From: Amycolatopsis sp. cg9
GTDB lineage: Bacteria; Actinomycetota; Actinomycetes; Mycobacteriales; Pseudonocardiaceae
Reading direction: 5' to 3'
Length of the DNA: 64,000 bases
NCBI RefSeq assembly: GCF_041346945.1
Contig: NZ_CP166850.1
Coordinates: forward strand, 5,068,501 to 5,132,500
This document shows, one piece after another, positions 43,257 to 52,151 of the stretch (position 1 is its first letter; each line of letters starts with the position of its first letter). The position numbers were made by a program, and so were the translations under genes. Below the pieces are notes generated by a model, which searched no databases, had not been told where the DNA came from, and saw only the letters and a list, made by a program, of their open reading frames with translations.

Positions 43257-43931
43257 GTGCGGGTGCTGCTGGTGGAGGACGACGACCGGGTCGCGGGCGC
43301 GCTGATCCCGGCGCTGACCCGCCGCGGCCTGGCGATCGCCCGCCTGGCCACCGGCGCCGGCGTGCTCGAGCGGGTGCAGGAAGTCGACGTCGTCCTGCTC
43401 GACCTCGGCCTGCCGGACATCGACGGCGTCACGCTGTGCCACCAGATCCGCGCGGTCAGCGACGTCGCGATCATCGTCGTGTCGGCGCGCGGCGAGGTCG
43501 ACGACCGGATCAAGGGCCTGCGCGCGGGTGCCGACGACTACCTGGTCAAGCCCTACGACGTCGAGGAGCTGCTCGCCCGGGTCGAGGCGGTGCGCCGCCG
43601 CCGCGGCGAGCACGCCACGGCCGAGCCGGTGGTGATCCGGGTCGGGGACGTCACCGTCGACGTGTCCCGGCACGAGGTGCTGGTCGACGGGCGCGCGGTC
43701 GCGTTGTCCCGCAAGGAGTTCCAGGTGCTCGCGCTGGTCGCGGGCGCGCGCGGCGCGGTCTGCTCGCGCGAGCACGTGCTCACCGAGGTGTGGGGCCACC
43801 GCGGTCCGGCGGAGAGCCGCTCGCTGGACGTCCACGTCGCCACGCTGCGGACGAAGCTGGGCCGCCCGGCGCTGATCGAGACGGTCCGCGGGGTCGGCTA
43901 CCGGCTCGGCGGCCAGGTCGACCGGAGCTGA
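43257..43931 (+). CDS. OmpR-type response regulator
   Basis: 224 residues. Receiver domain (VRVLLVEDDDRVAGALIPAL, VDVVLLDLGLPDIDG with the phosphoacceptor Asp, VVSARGE, KPYDVEELLARV) and a C-terminal winged helix (RKEFQVLALVAG... LDVHVATLRTKLG... VRGVGYRL). GTG 43257 follows GGGAGGG. The sensor kinase starts 5 bp after its stop. The neighbouring TAXI binding protein suggests that the pair senses a carboxylate or related solute (inference). Confidence 0.95.
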   Translation: MRVLLVEDDDRVAGALIPALTRRGLAIARLATGAGVLERVQEVDVVLLDLGLPDIDGVTLCHQIRAVSDVAIIVVSARGEVDDRIKGLRAGADDYLVKPYDVEELLARVEAVRRRRGEHATAEPVVIRVGDVTVDVSRHEVLVDGRAVALSRKEFQVLALVAGARGAVCSREHVLTEVWGHRGPAESRSLDVHVATLRTKLGRPALIETVRGVGYRLGGQVDRS

Positions 43932-43935
43932 CGGG

Positions 43936-45333
43936 GTGCGCGTCCGGCTGCAGGGCATCGTGCTGACGCTCGTCGCGTTGCTGGTGTTCGGCCTCGGCAT
44001 CCCGCTGGCCACCACCATCGCCGCCGGCGCGCAGCAGGACCTCTTCCTCGACCGGCTGACCGACACCGCGCGGTTCGCGTCGCTGGCGCAGCGCCCGCTG
44101 CTGGACGACAAGCCGTTGCTGCTCGACCCGGACCTGCGCCGCTACACCGAGGTGTACGGCGTCCAGGTGCTGGTCTTCGACCAGGACGGCAAGCCGGTGG
44201 TCAGCTCGCTGGGCCCGAACGCCGCGCGGCTCGACATGCGCGCCGAGCGGATCAGCGACCCGGTCCACGAGGCGCTGGCCGGCCGCCGCTCCCAGCCCGG
44301 CGGCGTGCTGATGCCGTGGGACGACACCCCCCTGGTGCTGGCCGAACCCGTGCTCGCCGACGGCGAGGTGCGCGGCGCGGTGCTGACGGTGTCCGACACC
44401 GGCGCCGAGCGGGCCGACGTGCTGTGGTGGTGGCTGCTGCTCGCCGCGGGCGGGATCCTCGCCTTCACGCTGGCGCTGGCCGTGGCGATCCCGGTGGTCC
44501 GGTGGATCCTGCGGCCGGTGCACCGGCTCGACGACGCGACCGGCGCGCTGGTGGCGTCCGTGGTCAGCGGCCGCGAGGCCGAGCCGGTGGGGGAGAGCGG
44601 CGGGCCGCCGGAGCTGCGGCAGCTCGGCCGGTCCTTCGACCGGATGGCCGAGAGCGTTTCCGGGGCGCTGGCCGCGCAGCGCGCGTTCGTCGCCGACGCC
44701 TCCCACCAGCTGCGCAACCCGCTGACCGCGCTCAAGATCCGGCTCGGCAACCTCGAAGGCCACGTCGACGACGAGCCGGCCGCGGCCGACCTGGAGGCCG
44801 CCCGGGTCGACGCGGGCCGGCTGCACCAGATCCTCGACGGGCTGCTGTCGATGGCCCGCGCGGAGGCCTCCGGCGGCGAGCTGGACCCGGTGGTGCTGGA
44901 CGAGGCCGTCGCCGAGCGCGTCGCCGACTGGTCGGTGGTCGGCGAGGCCCGCGACGTGCAGCTGGTCGTCGACACCCCGGGCGACGGCGTGTGCGTGCGG
45001 ATGCCGCCGCGCGGCGCCGAGACGATCTTGGACGCGCTGCTCGACAACGCGCTGAAGTTCACCGCGGCGGGCACCGAGATCCGGGTCGCCGTGGAGCGCG
45101 ACGGCGACCGCGTGCGCCTGTCGGTCCGCGACCACGGGCCGGGCGTGCGGCCGGACGAGCTGGACCGCGCGCTCGACCGGTTCTGGCGCAGCCCGGCCCA
45201 CCAGAACGTGCCCGGCTCGGGGTTGGGCCTGGCGATCGTCAGCGAAATCGTCGCGCACTCGGACGGCGAACTGACCCTGGACCTGCCCGAGGGCGGCGGC
45301 CTCCGGATCTCGATGACGTTCCCGGCGGCTTAG
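43936..45333 (+). CDS. Sensor histidine kinase
   Basis: 465 residues. Two membrane helices (about 5-30 and 155-180) enclose an outer sensor domain of about 125 residues. A HAMP-like linker follows, then the H-box ADASHQLRNPLTALK with the phosphorylated His at 257, the N-box LLDNALKF, G1 DHGPGV and G2 GSGLGLAIV. The HQLRNP variant of HELRTP is common in actinobacterial TctE/TcrY-type kinases. Its stop shares bases with the stop of the convergent TAXI gene. Confidence 0.94.
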   Translation: MRVRLQGIVLTLVALLVFGLGIPLATTIAAGAQQDLFLDRLTDTARFASLAQRPLLDDKPLLLDPDLRRYTEVYGVQVLVFDQDGKPVVSSLGPNAARLDMRAERISDPVHEALAGRRSQPGGVLMPWDDTPLVLAEPVLADGEVRGAVLTVSDTGAERADVLWWWLLLAAGGILAFTLALAVAIPVVRWILRPVHRLDDATGALVASVVSGREAEPVGESGGPPELRQLGRSFDRMAESVSGALAAQRAFVADASHQLRNPLTALKIRLGNLEGHVDDEPAAADLEAARVDAGRLHQILDGLLSMARAEASGGELDPVVLDEAVAERVADWSVVGEARDVQLVVDTPGDGVCVRMPPRGAETILDALLDNALKFTAAGTEIRVAVERDGDRVRLSVRDHGPGVRPDELDRALDRFWRSPAHQNVPGSGLGLAIVSEIVAHSDGELTLDLPEGGGLRISMTFPAA

Positions 45334-46250
45334 GTCTTCTGCGCCCGGTAGTAGCGCAGCGCACCCGGGTGCAGCGGGATCGGCTGCGTCTCGATGCCCG
45401 GGTGGACGTCGATCGACAGCGCCGCCGGGTTGGCGCCGGCGAGCTGCTGCCGGGCCGCGAACAGGCCGCTGACCAGCGCCTCGGCGACGTCGTCGCGCAT
45501 CGACGTGCGCACCACCAGGAAGTTCGGCACCACCAGCGTGGTCACCGGCCGGATCTGGTCGTAGGTGCTCGCCGGGATGGTGGCGGTGCCGTAGACCTCG
45601 CTGATCGCCTGCATCTTCGGCATCAGGTCGGCGATGTCGACCAGCCGCAGCCGGCTCTTGTTGTCCGCCAGCTTCGGGGTCGGCAGCCCGCCGGACCAGA
45701 AGAACGCGTCGACGTCACCGTTCAGCAGCGCCGCGACGGAGTCGTCGAGCCCGCGGGTGATGGTGCTGACCGCCCCGGTCAGCTCGGCCGCGCCGAGCAG
45801 CTTCCCGGCGATGTACTCGACCCCGGAGGCGGGCGAGCCGATCGCGATCCGGTGCCCGCGCAGCTGCGCCACCGACCGGATGTCGGAGTCCGACCGCACG
45901 ACGACGTGCAGGTAGTCGTCGTGGATCCGCGCGAGCGCGGCAAGCCCGGGATTGTCCCGGTACTGGTCCGCGGCGACATCGGCGGCGACGAAGGCGACAT
46001 CGGCCTGCCCGCTCAGCACCCGGTTCACGTTGTCGGGCGACCCTTGCGTCTGCAGCACCTGCGGCCGCTCGATGTCGAGCCCGGCCTGCCAGGCGGTGGC
46101 GAGGGTCTGGGCGAGCTTGTCGTAGACGCCCCCGGAGTTCCCCGCGGCGATCCGGAGGTGGACGTCGGCGAAGCCGCCGGTGCAGCCGGAGAGGGCCAGG
46201 AGCAGGACGGCCGCCAGTGCCAGTGCGCGTGGTCGCCGGGTCCTGGTCAC
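45330..46250 (-). CDS. TAXI-family solute-binding lipoprotein (orphan)
   Basis: 306 residues. A signal peptide with lipobox LSGC (LLLALSGCTGGFADV) predicts a lipoprotein. IAAGNSGGVYDKLAQTLATA, QTQGSPDNVNRVLSGQADVAFV and GSPASGVEYIAGKLL are typical of TAXI proteins, the binding subunits of TRAP-like importers for glutamate, dicarboxylates or others. No TRAP membrane subunits are found near it. Location tail-to-tail with a two-component system suggests a role as ligand-binding co-sensor rather than importer (inference). Confidence 0.88.
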   Translation of the reverse strand: MTRTRRPRALALAAVLLLALSGCTGGFADVHLRIAAGNSGGVYDKLAQTLATAWQAGLDIERPQVLQTQGSPDNVNRVLSGQADVAFVAADVAADQYRDNPGLAALARIHDDYLHVVVRSDSDIRSVAQLRGHRIAIGSPASGVEYIAGKLLGAAELTGAVSTITRGLDDSVAALLNGDVDAFFWSGGLPTPKLADNKSRLRLVDIADLMPKMQAISEVYGTATIPASTYDQIRPVTTLVVPNFLVVRTSMRDDVAEALVSGLFAARQQLAGANPAALSIDVHPGIETQPIPLHPGALRYYRAQKT

Positions 46251-46419
46251 GTGCCGATCGTGCCAGACGCTGCGCCTGCCGTCAGTCCGTCAGCCCACTG
46301 AGGACCTCCGTTGCTTCGTGCCGAACGCGCGCGGCGGACGGGGACCATGCGTGGTCGCGGGCCGGGCACCGCAGTTCATGAGACGAGGTTCGGGGACGTG
46401 CGAACCTAACGTCGGGTCC

Positions 46420-47868
46420 ATGAGTTCTTCCGCGTACCTGTCCACCGCCTCGACCCGGTGGGACGCGCGCCTGTGGGGGGTTCTCCTCACCGTCTCGATC
46501 GTCACCGCGCTCGATGCGCTCGACGGGTCGATGGTCGGGGTCGCGCTGCCTGCCATCCAGGCCGAGTTCGGGTTGTCCACCAACGCCCTGCAATGGGTCA
46601 TCAGCGGGTACGTGCTCGGCTTCGGCGGGCTGCTGCTGCTCGGTGGACGCACCGCCGATCTGCTCGGGCGGCGGCGGGTCTTCCTCGCCGCCGTGTCCCT
46701 CTTCACGCTGGCTTCGCTGTTCGGCGGGCTCGTCGACGACGGGACGCTGCTCATCGCGAGCCGCTTCGTCAAGGGGGCGGCCGCCGCGTTCACCGTGCCC
46801 GCGGCCCTGTCCATCGTGACCACCACGTTCCGGGAGGGGCCCGCGCGGAACAAGGCGATCAGCATCTTCGCCGTGTTCGGGGCCAGTGGGTACTCCGCCG
46901 GGCTGGTCTTCTCCGGGCTGCTGACCGAGCTCGGGTGGCGCTGGACCTTCCTGCTGCCCGCGCCGCTCTCGGCGGCGGTGGTCGTCGTGGCCTGGAAGCT
47001 CGTTCCCGCGTACCGGACCGAGCCCGCCGGGGGCTACGACCTGCCCGGTGCGCTCACCGGGGTCGGGGGTTCGCTGCTGCTGGTCTACGGCGTGGTCGAG
47101 GCTCCCGAAACCGGCTGGGTCGCGCCCCGCACGCTGATCACCTTCGCGGTCGCCCTCGTGCTGCTGGTGGCGTTCGTGCTCATCGAGAAGCGCAGCCGCC
47201 ACCCCCTGCTGCGGCTGGGCATCTTCCGGTCCGGTCCGCTCGCACGGGCCAACCTGGGGGCCGCGCTGTTCTTCGCCTCCTTCATCAGCGTCCAGTTCGT
47301 CGTGATGCTCTACTTCCAGCGCGTGCTCGGCTGGTCGCCGCTGCAGACGGCGCTGGGGTTCCTGCCGGCGGCGATGATCGTCGCGTTCGGCTGCCCGCGC
47401 GTCGATCCGCTGATCGAGAAGGTCGGGACGACCCGCGGGATCTTCGCCGGGGTGGTCGCCCACGTCTTCGCCTACGCGCTGTTCCTGCGCGTGGACGAGC
47501 ACTCGGGGTACGTCGGCTCGGTGCTGCCCAGCATGGTCCTGCTCGGCCTCGGCTTCACGCTGGCCTTCCCGTCGTTCAACATCCAGGCCACGGCCGGGAT
47601 CCCGGACGGCGAGCAGGGCCTGGCGGGCGGCCTGGTCAACACCTCGCTGCAGGTCGGCGGCGCGATCGGCCTCGCCGTCGTGACGGCGGTGCTGACCGCG
47701 GCCGGTGGCGGCGAGGTCTCGCCCGCCGCGCTGCTGCGGGGCTGGACGCCGGCGATCGCCGTCGTCACCGGGTTCACCGTGGCCGGCCTGTTCGTCGCGC
47801 TCGCCGGGCTGCTGGTCCGCCGCCGGGTCGTGGTGCCGGACGTCGAGCCGGAGCTCGAAGCCGTCTAG
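46420..47868 (+). CDS. DHA2-type MFS drug transporter
   Basis: 482 residues with about 14 membrane segments. Motif A-like GRTADLLGRRRVFL, and LDALDGSMVGVALPAI in the first helix (the D-x-S/T-x-V-x-V-A-L-P pattern of DHA2 exporters such as EmrB/QacA). It exports drugs or metabolites with protons. ATG 46420 is probably leaderless (TAACGT upstream). It converges on a TetR gene which in turn faces a flavin monooxygenase, so the three may form a resistance module. Confidence 0.92.
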   Translation: MSSSAYLSTASTRWDARLWGVLLTVSIVTALDALDGSMVGVALPAIQAEFGLSTNALQWVISGYVLGFGGLLLLGGRTADLLGRRRVFLAAVSLFTLASLFGGLVDDGTLLIASRFVKGAAAAFTVPAALSIVTTTFREGPARNKAISIFAVFGASGYSAGLVFSGLLTELGWRWTFLLPAPLSAAVVVVAWKLVPAYRTEPAGGYDLPGALTGVGGSLLLVYGVVEAPETGWVAPRTLITFAVALVLLVAFVLIEKRSRHPLLRLGIFRSGPLARANLGAALFFASFISVQFVVMLYFQRVLGWSPLQTALGFLPAAMIVAFGCPRVDPLIEKVGTTRGIFAGVVAHVFAYALFLRVDEHSGYVGSVLPSMVLLGLGFTLAFPSFNIQATAGIPDGEQGLAGGLVNTSLQVGGAIGLAVVTAVLTAAGGGEVSPAALLRGWTPAIAVVTGFTVAGLFVALAGLLVRRRVVVPDVEPELEAV

Positions 47869-48518
47869 CGGAGGGTCGCGACGCCGGCCAGGAAGATGTC
47901 GACGCCGGCGAGGAACTGCTCGCGGTCGTCGTGCTCGCCCAGCCGCGCCGCCGCCTTGTGCACGAACGGGTAGCGGGCCGGGTCGAGCCGGGCCCACTGG
48001 GCGGCGACGCCGGTCAGGAACGCCGACCGGTCGACGTCGCCGGCGAGGAGGCGGGCGTTCGCGGCGTTCTGCCCGGCCACGCCGAGGACGTAGTTCACGA
48101 GCGCGCCGGCGGCGTCGAACAACGCCTCCCCGGGGACGTCGAGCGCGTCGAGCAGCCCGCCGATGCGCTCGTAGACCTCGAGGAGCGCGGGGCGCCACGG
48201 CTCCCGGGACAGCTGGGCGCCGACCCACGGGTGGGCGTCGATCGCGTCGAACAGGCCCAGCGCGACCGTGCGCAGCGCCTCCCGCGGCTCCGCGCCGCCC
48301 ACCACGCCGGTCAGCACATCGGCGATGACGTCGTCGGTGGCCGCCGCGAGCAGGTCGCTCTTGTTCGCGATGTGGTGGTAGATCGCCCCGTAGCCGGTGC
48401 TCAGCCGGGCGGTGAGCGCCCGGAAGGTCAGCGCCGCCTCGCCGCCTTCGTCGAGGAGCCCGGTCGCCGCCTTGACGATCACTTCCTTGGACAGGCCGTC
48501 CGTACGCCGCTTCGTCAC
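47865..48518 (-). CDS. TetR family regulator
   Basis: 217 residues. N-terminal HTH: LSKEVIVKAATGLLDEGGEAALTF then STGYGAIYHHIANKSDLL. The ligand domain is variable. GTG 48518 faces the FAD monooxygenase gene, with two near-identical 17-bp palindromes in the 82-bp gap, so it most likely represses both itself and the monooxygenase until a ligand binds. Its stop overlaps that of the MFS gene. Confidence 0.92.
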   Translation of the reverse strand: MTKRRTDGLSKEVIVKAATGLLDEGGEAALTFRALTARLSTGYGAIYHHIANKSDLLAAATDDVIADVLTGVVGGAEPREALRTVALGLFDAIDAHPWVGAQLSREPWRPALLEVYERIGGLLDALDVPGEALFDAAGALVNYVLGVAGQNAANARLLAGDVDRSAFLTGVAAQWARLDPARYPFVHKAAARLGEHDDREQFLAGVDIFLAGVATLR

Positions 48519-48536
48519 AAGGCCATCATCGCATGG

Positions 48537-48587
48537 TTGGATCGGCGATCCAAAGTCGTGCTAGCTTGAATTGGAACGGCGATCCAA
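48537..48587. promoter_or_regulatory. Twin palindromic operators between tetR and the monooxygenase
   Basis: TTGGATCGGCGATCCAA (48537-48553) is a perfect 8+1+8 palindrome. TTGGAACGGCGATCCAA (48571-48587) differs by one base. Starts are 34 bp apart. A TAGCTT hexamer lies between them, and the second overlaps the region just upstream of the monooxygenase ribosome-binding site. Confidence 0.8.
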
Positions 48588-48600
48588 TCGAAGGAGCACC

Positions 48601-49725
48601 ATGCGCGGAGAAGTCACGATCATCGGAGCGGGCCCGGGCGGTCTCGTGCTGGCCACCGTGCTGCACCGGCACGGCATCCCCGTCTCGGTCCACGAAGCGG
48701 AACCCTCGCCGGCCGCGCGCCGGCAGGGCGGGATGCTCGACATCCACCCGTGGAACGGGCAGCCCGCGCTCGAAGCCGCCGGTCTGACCGACGGGTTCCG
48801 CGAGCTGGTCCTGCCCGGCCGCGAGTCCTACCGGGTCCTCGACCGGGCCGGGACCGTGCTGCTCGACCGGCCCGACGACGGCACCGGGGAGCGGCCCGAA
48901 GTGCAGCGCGGCGACCTGCGGCAGCTGCTGCTCGACGCGCTGCCGCCGGACGTCGTCCGGTGGGGGCACAAGGCCGTCGGCGCGCGGTCGCTCGGCGGGG
49001 GCCACCACGAGGTGAGCTTCGCCGACGGCACCGGCGTCACCACGAGCCTGCTGGTCGGCGCGGACGGCGCGTGGTCACGGGTGCGGCCGCTGCTGTCCGC
49101 CGCCACCCCCGAGTACGTCGGCGTTTCGGTCGTCGAGACGTTCCTCTTCGACGGCGACACCCGCCACCCCGCCGCCGCGGCCGCGGTCGGTGCCGGATCG
49201 CTGTTCGCGCTCGCGCCGGGCAAGGGGATCCTCGCCCACCGGGAGCGCGGCGGGACCCTCCACACGTACGCGCAGCTGCGCAAGCCCGAGGACTGGCTCG
49301 CCGGCCTCGAACCCGCTGAGGTGACCGCGCGGGTCGCCGGGGAGTTCGACGGCTGGGCCCCCGAGCTCACCGCGCTGATCACCGCGAGCGACACCCCGCC
49401 GGTGCTGCGCCGCCTCCACACGCTCCCGGCCGGGCACCGCTGGGAGCGCGTGCCGGGGGTGACCCTGCTCGGCGACGCCGCCCACCTCCTGCCCCCGAAC
49501 GGCGAAGGCGCCAACCTGGCCATGCTGGACGGCGCCGAACTCGGGGAAGCCCTTGCCGCGCAATGGGACGACGTCGAGACCGCGCTCGCGGAGTACGAAC
49601 GGCGCATGATCGAGCGCGCGGCCGCCGAGGCCGCGGACGAAGACATCCACGAGGTCATGTTCGGCGCCGAAGCGCCGCACAGCATGGTCGCCCTGCTGGC
49701 TCAGCCGGAGGTCAGCACGCGGTAG
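48601..49725 (+). CDS. FAD-dependent monooxygenase, TetX-like
   Basis: 374 residues. FAD-binding GxGxxG is VTIIGAGPGGLVLATVLHRHG, the DG motif LLVGADGAWSRVR, and the GD motif GVTLLGDAAHLLPPNGEGANLA: a class A flavoprotein hydroxylase. Length and the QGGMLDIHPWNGQPAL segment are typical of the TetX/Tet-inactivating branch and its soil relatives. ATG 48601 has an AAGGAG site. The divergent TetR and twin operators suggest substrate-inducible expression; the substrate is unproven. Confidence 0.9.
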   Translation: MRGEVTIIGAGPGGLVLATVLHRHGIPVSVHEAEPSPAARRQGGMLDIHPWNGQPALEAAGLTDGFRELVLPGRESYRVLDRAGTVLLDRPDDGTGERPEVQRGDLRQLLLDALPPDVVRWGHKAVGARSLGGGHHEVSFADGTGVTTSLLVGADGAWSRVRPLLSAATPEYVGVSVVETFLFDGDTRHPAAAAAVGAGSLFALAPGKGILAHRERGGTLHTYAQLRKPEDWLAGLEPAEVTARVAGEFDGWAPELTALITASDTPPVLRRLHTLPAGHRWERVPGVTLLGDAAHLLPPNGEGANLAMLDGAELGEALAAQWDDVETALAEYERRMIERAAAEAADEDIHEVMFGAEAPHSMVALLAQPEVSTR

Positions 49726-50540
49726 GGCTTCGGGAAGAACGCCCAGTGGTCCTCGCACCAGACCAGCCCGTCGTACGAGAGACCCGCGGAGGCGCCGGGG
49801 GAGTGGTACCGCCACGCGGCCCACACCCGCGACGGCACCAGCCGCTCCGCCACCGACCGGTAGCCGCCGGGGAACGGCCGCGACAGCGCGTTGTCGTCCA
49901 CGAGCGCCCCGGCGGGGGCGAGGTGGACGCGGATCCGCGGCCGCCCGACCGGCCGCCGGAACCCGATCCCGGCGTCCCACGCCCGCTCGTACCGCTGCCG
50001 GGCGGCCGCCACCGTCCCGGACACGAACACCCAGGCGTAGTCGGCCTCCCGCGGCCGCAGCTCCCGCAGCGCCGCGCCCGCCGGATCCGCGGCGATCTCC
50101 CGGAGGACCGGCTCCAGCCGCGCGGACAGCACGGTCGTCGAGATCGCGGCCCGCACCCGCGGGTCGTCCTGCTCGGTGGCGAGGGACGGGTCCGCGCCCG
50201 GCGCGCCGCGCTGCTGCAGCTGCGTCTCGAACAGGATGAACGACGTCCGGCGCAGCGCCTGGGCGGCCGGGCCGTCCGCCTCGGCCGCCGCGATCCGCGC
50301 GTAGAGGTCGGCCAGCGGCCCGGTGCCGGACAGCCGGCCGCGCTCCCGTTCCACGAGGGTAAGGAACTCTTCGCGGTCCAGGCGGGCGGAGCCGGTCACC
50401 AGCTCGCGGGCCGGCTCGGGCCGTTCGAGCCAGCCGCCGTCGCGGTCGAGCCGGAACGCCGTGACGCCGCCGCCGGCGGTGCGGACCACCTTCGCGGGGA
50501 CGTCGCCGTCGCGGAAGAACGCGGGCAGGTCACCGGTCAT
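49701..50540 (-). CDS. Unknown protein, shares a domain with the 342-aa operon partner
   Basis: 279 residues, not recognised. The first 110 residues (LPAFFRDGDVPAKVV, VTAFRLDRDGGWL, EEFLTLVERERGRL, LADLYARIAAAE, then SFILFETQL) line up with the C-terminal 100 residues of the protein encoded at 51123-52151. The rest has Trp-rich stretches (AWVFVSGTVAAARQRYERAW, WCEDHWAFFPKPY). No signal peptide or membrane helix. It is last in the toxin-like operon, overlaps the HD gene by 11 bp and is 3'-overlapped by the monooxygenase gene. Confidence 0.75.
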   Translation of the reverse strand: MTGDLPAFFRDGDVPAKVVRTAGGGVTAFRLDRDGGWLERPEPARELVTGSARLDREEFLTLVERERGRLSGTGPLADLYARIAAAEADGPAAQALRRTSFILFETQLQQRGAPGADPSLATEQDDPRVRAAISTTVLSARLEPVLREIAADPAGAALRELRPREADYAWVFVSGTVAAARQRYERAWDAGIGFRRPVGRPRIRVHLAPAGALVDDNALSRPFPGGYRSVAERLVPSRVWAAWRYHSPGASAGLSYDGLVWCEDHWAFFPKPYRVLTSG

Positions 50541-51123
50541 CGGACGCGTCCTCGGCGAGCCCGCGGAACTCGGCGCGCCAGCTGCCGAACCAGTCGCGGA
50601 ACCACGGGTGCCGGGCGGCGAGCGGCAGGATGTCGCGGACGGTTTCTTCGTAGTAGGCACGGCGCTTCGCCGGACGCGGGTGCGTATCGAGCCGCTGGAC
50701 GTTGCTCAGCCGGTCGGCGAGCTTCACCAGGAGCGCGTCGTCCGGGGCGTCGCGCAGGCTCGCCAGGTAGGCGGCCCGCGTCCCGCCCTCGGGCTTGGTC
50801 ACCCAGCCGACCAGGGTCGCCACCCGCTCACCGAAGCGGTCACGGACCTCGTCGAGCGAGCAGGGGGTGTCCTCGACCACGTCGTGCAGCACGGCCGCCC
50901 GCAGGACGTCGACGTCGGTGACCCCGAGGGCCTCGACGAGCACGCGCGTCGCTTCCAGCAGGTGTTCCAGGTACGGCTCGCCGGCCGGCCGGGTCTGCTC
51001 CCCGTGGTGGCGGACCGCGAAGGCGACGGCCTCGTCCAGCGCCGCCAGGTCCGCCTCCGGGAGCCGGTCCGCCCAGCCGGCCCGGACGGCGGGCCAGCCT
51101 TCCTTCGCCGCGAAGGTCCGCAT
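50530..51123 (-). CDS. HD-domain small alarmone hydrolase (MESH1/RelA-SpoT hydrolase type), candidate immunity protein
   Basis: 197 residues. It has the ligands of RelA/SpoT hydrolase domains in order: an Arg (GEQTRPAG), YLEHLLEAT, AAVLHDVVEDT and LVKLADRLSNV. These give H, HD, ED, D and N of the Mn2+-dependent (p)ppGpp 3'-pyrophosphohydrolase. No synthetase, TGS or ACT part is attached, so it is a stand-alone hydrolase. ATG 51123 overlaps the stop of the 342-aa gene as ATGA. Its place in an operon with RelA-synthetase-like domains suggests that it detoxifies their product. Confidence 0.85.
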   Translation of the reverse strand: MRTFAAKEGWPAVRAGWADRLPEADLAALDEAVAFAVRHHGEQTRPAGEPYLEHLLEATRVLVEALGVTDVDVLRAAVLHDVVEDTPCSLDEVRDRFGERVATLVGWVTKPEGGTRAAYLASLRDAPDDALLVKLADRLSNVQRLDTHPRPAKRRAYYEETVRDILPLAARHPWFRDWFGSWRAEFRGLAEDASDDR

Positions 51124-52151
51124 CACCGGCCCGCCCCGAACTTCTCGGCCCACAGGTCGAAGCTGTGCGTCAGGAGCCGGTTGCGGAACGCCGCTTCCGG
51201 CTCCGCGGCGGCCTTCGCGTAGGCCTCGGCGATGGCGCCGTCCACGTCGAGCGTGCGCCGCCGTTCCTCGATCGCGAGGAGCCACTCGTGTTCGGTGATC
51301 CGCCGGCCTTCCCCGGCGACCTCGCCCGGGACGAGCCGGCCCGTTTCCGCGTCGAGCCGCCACGCCGTCACCGGGGGCGTCAGGTCCACGCGCACCGGCT
51401 CGGTGCCGTAGCGGAAGAACGCGCGCCGCCGCTGGGCCGCCTGCCACATTTCGTAGGTGACGCGCCGGGGCTCTCCCCGCTCGTACGCGGCGAAGATCTC
51501 CGGTTTGTCGTGCCGCTGGTAGAACGAGTTGCGGAGCAGCCCCTCGCGGCGCGCCTCGACCGCGTCGACGAACTCGTCTTCGTCGTCCAGCGGCCAGGTG
51601 TCGTCGTCGTCCACGCCGCGGGCGCACTGCCGGGCGCGCCGGGTGTCGGCCTCGAACTCGCCGGTGTAGCCGTTGAGGCCGTACCCCTCCGCGCGGCGGC
51701 CCAGCACGGGGTCTTCCGGGCCCTCCCCCCACGGGAAGATCTCGACGAGCTGGCCCCAGCATTCGAAGTACCGGTCCGGCTCGGCGGAAACCGCTGCCGC
51801 GGCGGCGGGTCCGGCGGCGGGCGGGGGAACGGGTGGGGTGGCCGCCGGGCGGCGCCACGGGTACACGGGGCCGTACACGTCGAGGAACCGGCGGAATTCG
51901 GTCCAGCCGGTCCAGTACGCGAGTTCGGCTTCGTTCGCCGCGATCCCGGCCGGGCGGAAGTCGGCGACCGCCACGCGCAGATCGGTTTCCTCCAGCGCCG
52001 CGCGGACGGCGGCGCGCGCCTGGTCCGCGTTCGCGTAGTCGCGCCCGTCGATGACGAACGCGGCGATCGGTCCCGAGGGCGGCCCGTCGTCGATCCACAC
52101 GAACGTCAGGTGCTCGTGGTAGTCGAGCGGCCCCAGGTCCAGCGACTTCAC
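51123..52151 (-). CDS. Unknown protein in toxin-like operon
   Basis: 342 residues, not recognised. The N-terminal 90 residues (LDYHEHLTFVWIDDGPPSG, YWTGWTEFRRFLDVYGPVYPW) look globular; a Pro/Ala linker near 105-125 follows; the middle is acidic (GVDDDDTWPLDDEDEF). The last 100 residues (AFFRYGTEPVRVDL, VTAWRLDAETGRLV, HEWLLAIEERRRTL, IAEAYAKAAAE, SFDLWAEKF) resemble the N-terminal part of the 279-aa protein two genes on. GTG 52151 overlaps the stop of the giant gene as GTGA. It may be a chaperone, adaptor or immunity factor. Confidence 0.75.
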   Translation of the reverse strand: MKSLDLGPLDYHEHLTFVWIDDGPPSGPIAAFVIDGRDYANADQARAAVRAALEETDLRVAVADFRPAGIAANEAELAYWTGWTEFRRFLDVYGPVYPWRRPAATPPVPPPAAGPAAAAAVSAEPDRYFECWGQLVEIFPWGEGPEDPVLGRRAEGYGLNGYTGEFEADTRRARQCARGVDDDDTWPLDDEDEFVDAVEARREGLLRNSFYQRHDKPEIFAAYERGEPRRVTYEMWQAAQRRRAFFRYGTEPVRVDLTPPVTAWRLDAETGRLVPGEVAGEGRRITEHEWLLAIEERRRTLDVDGAIAEAYAKAAAEPEAAFRNRLLTHSFDLWAEKFGAGR

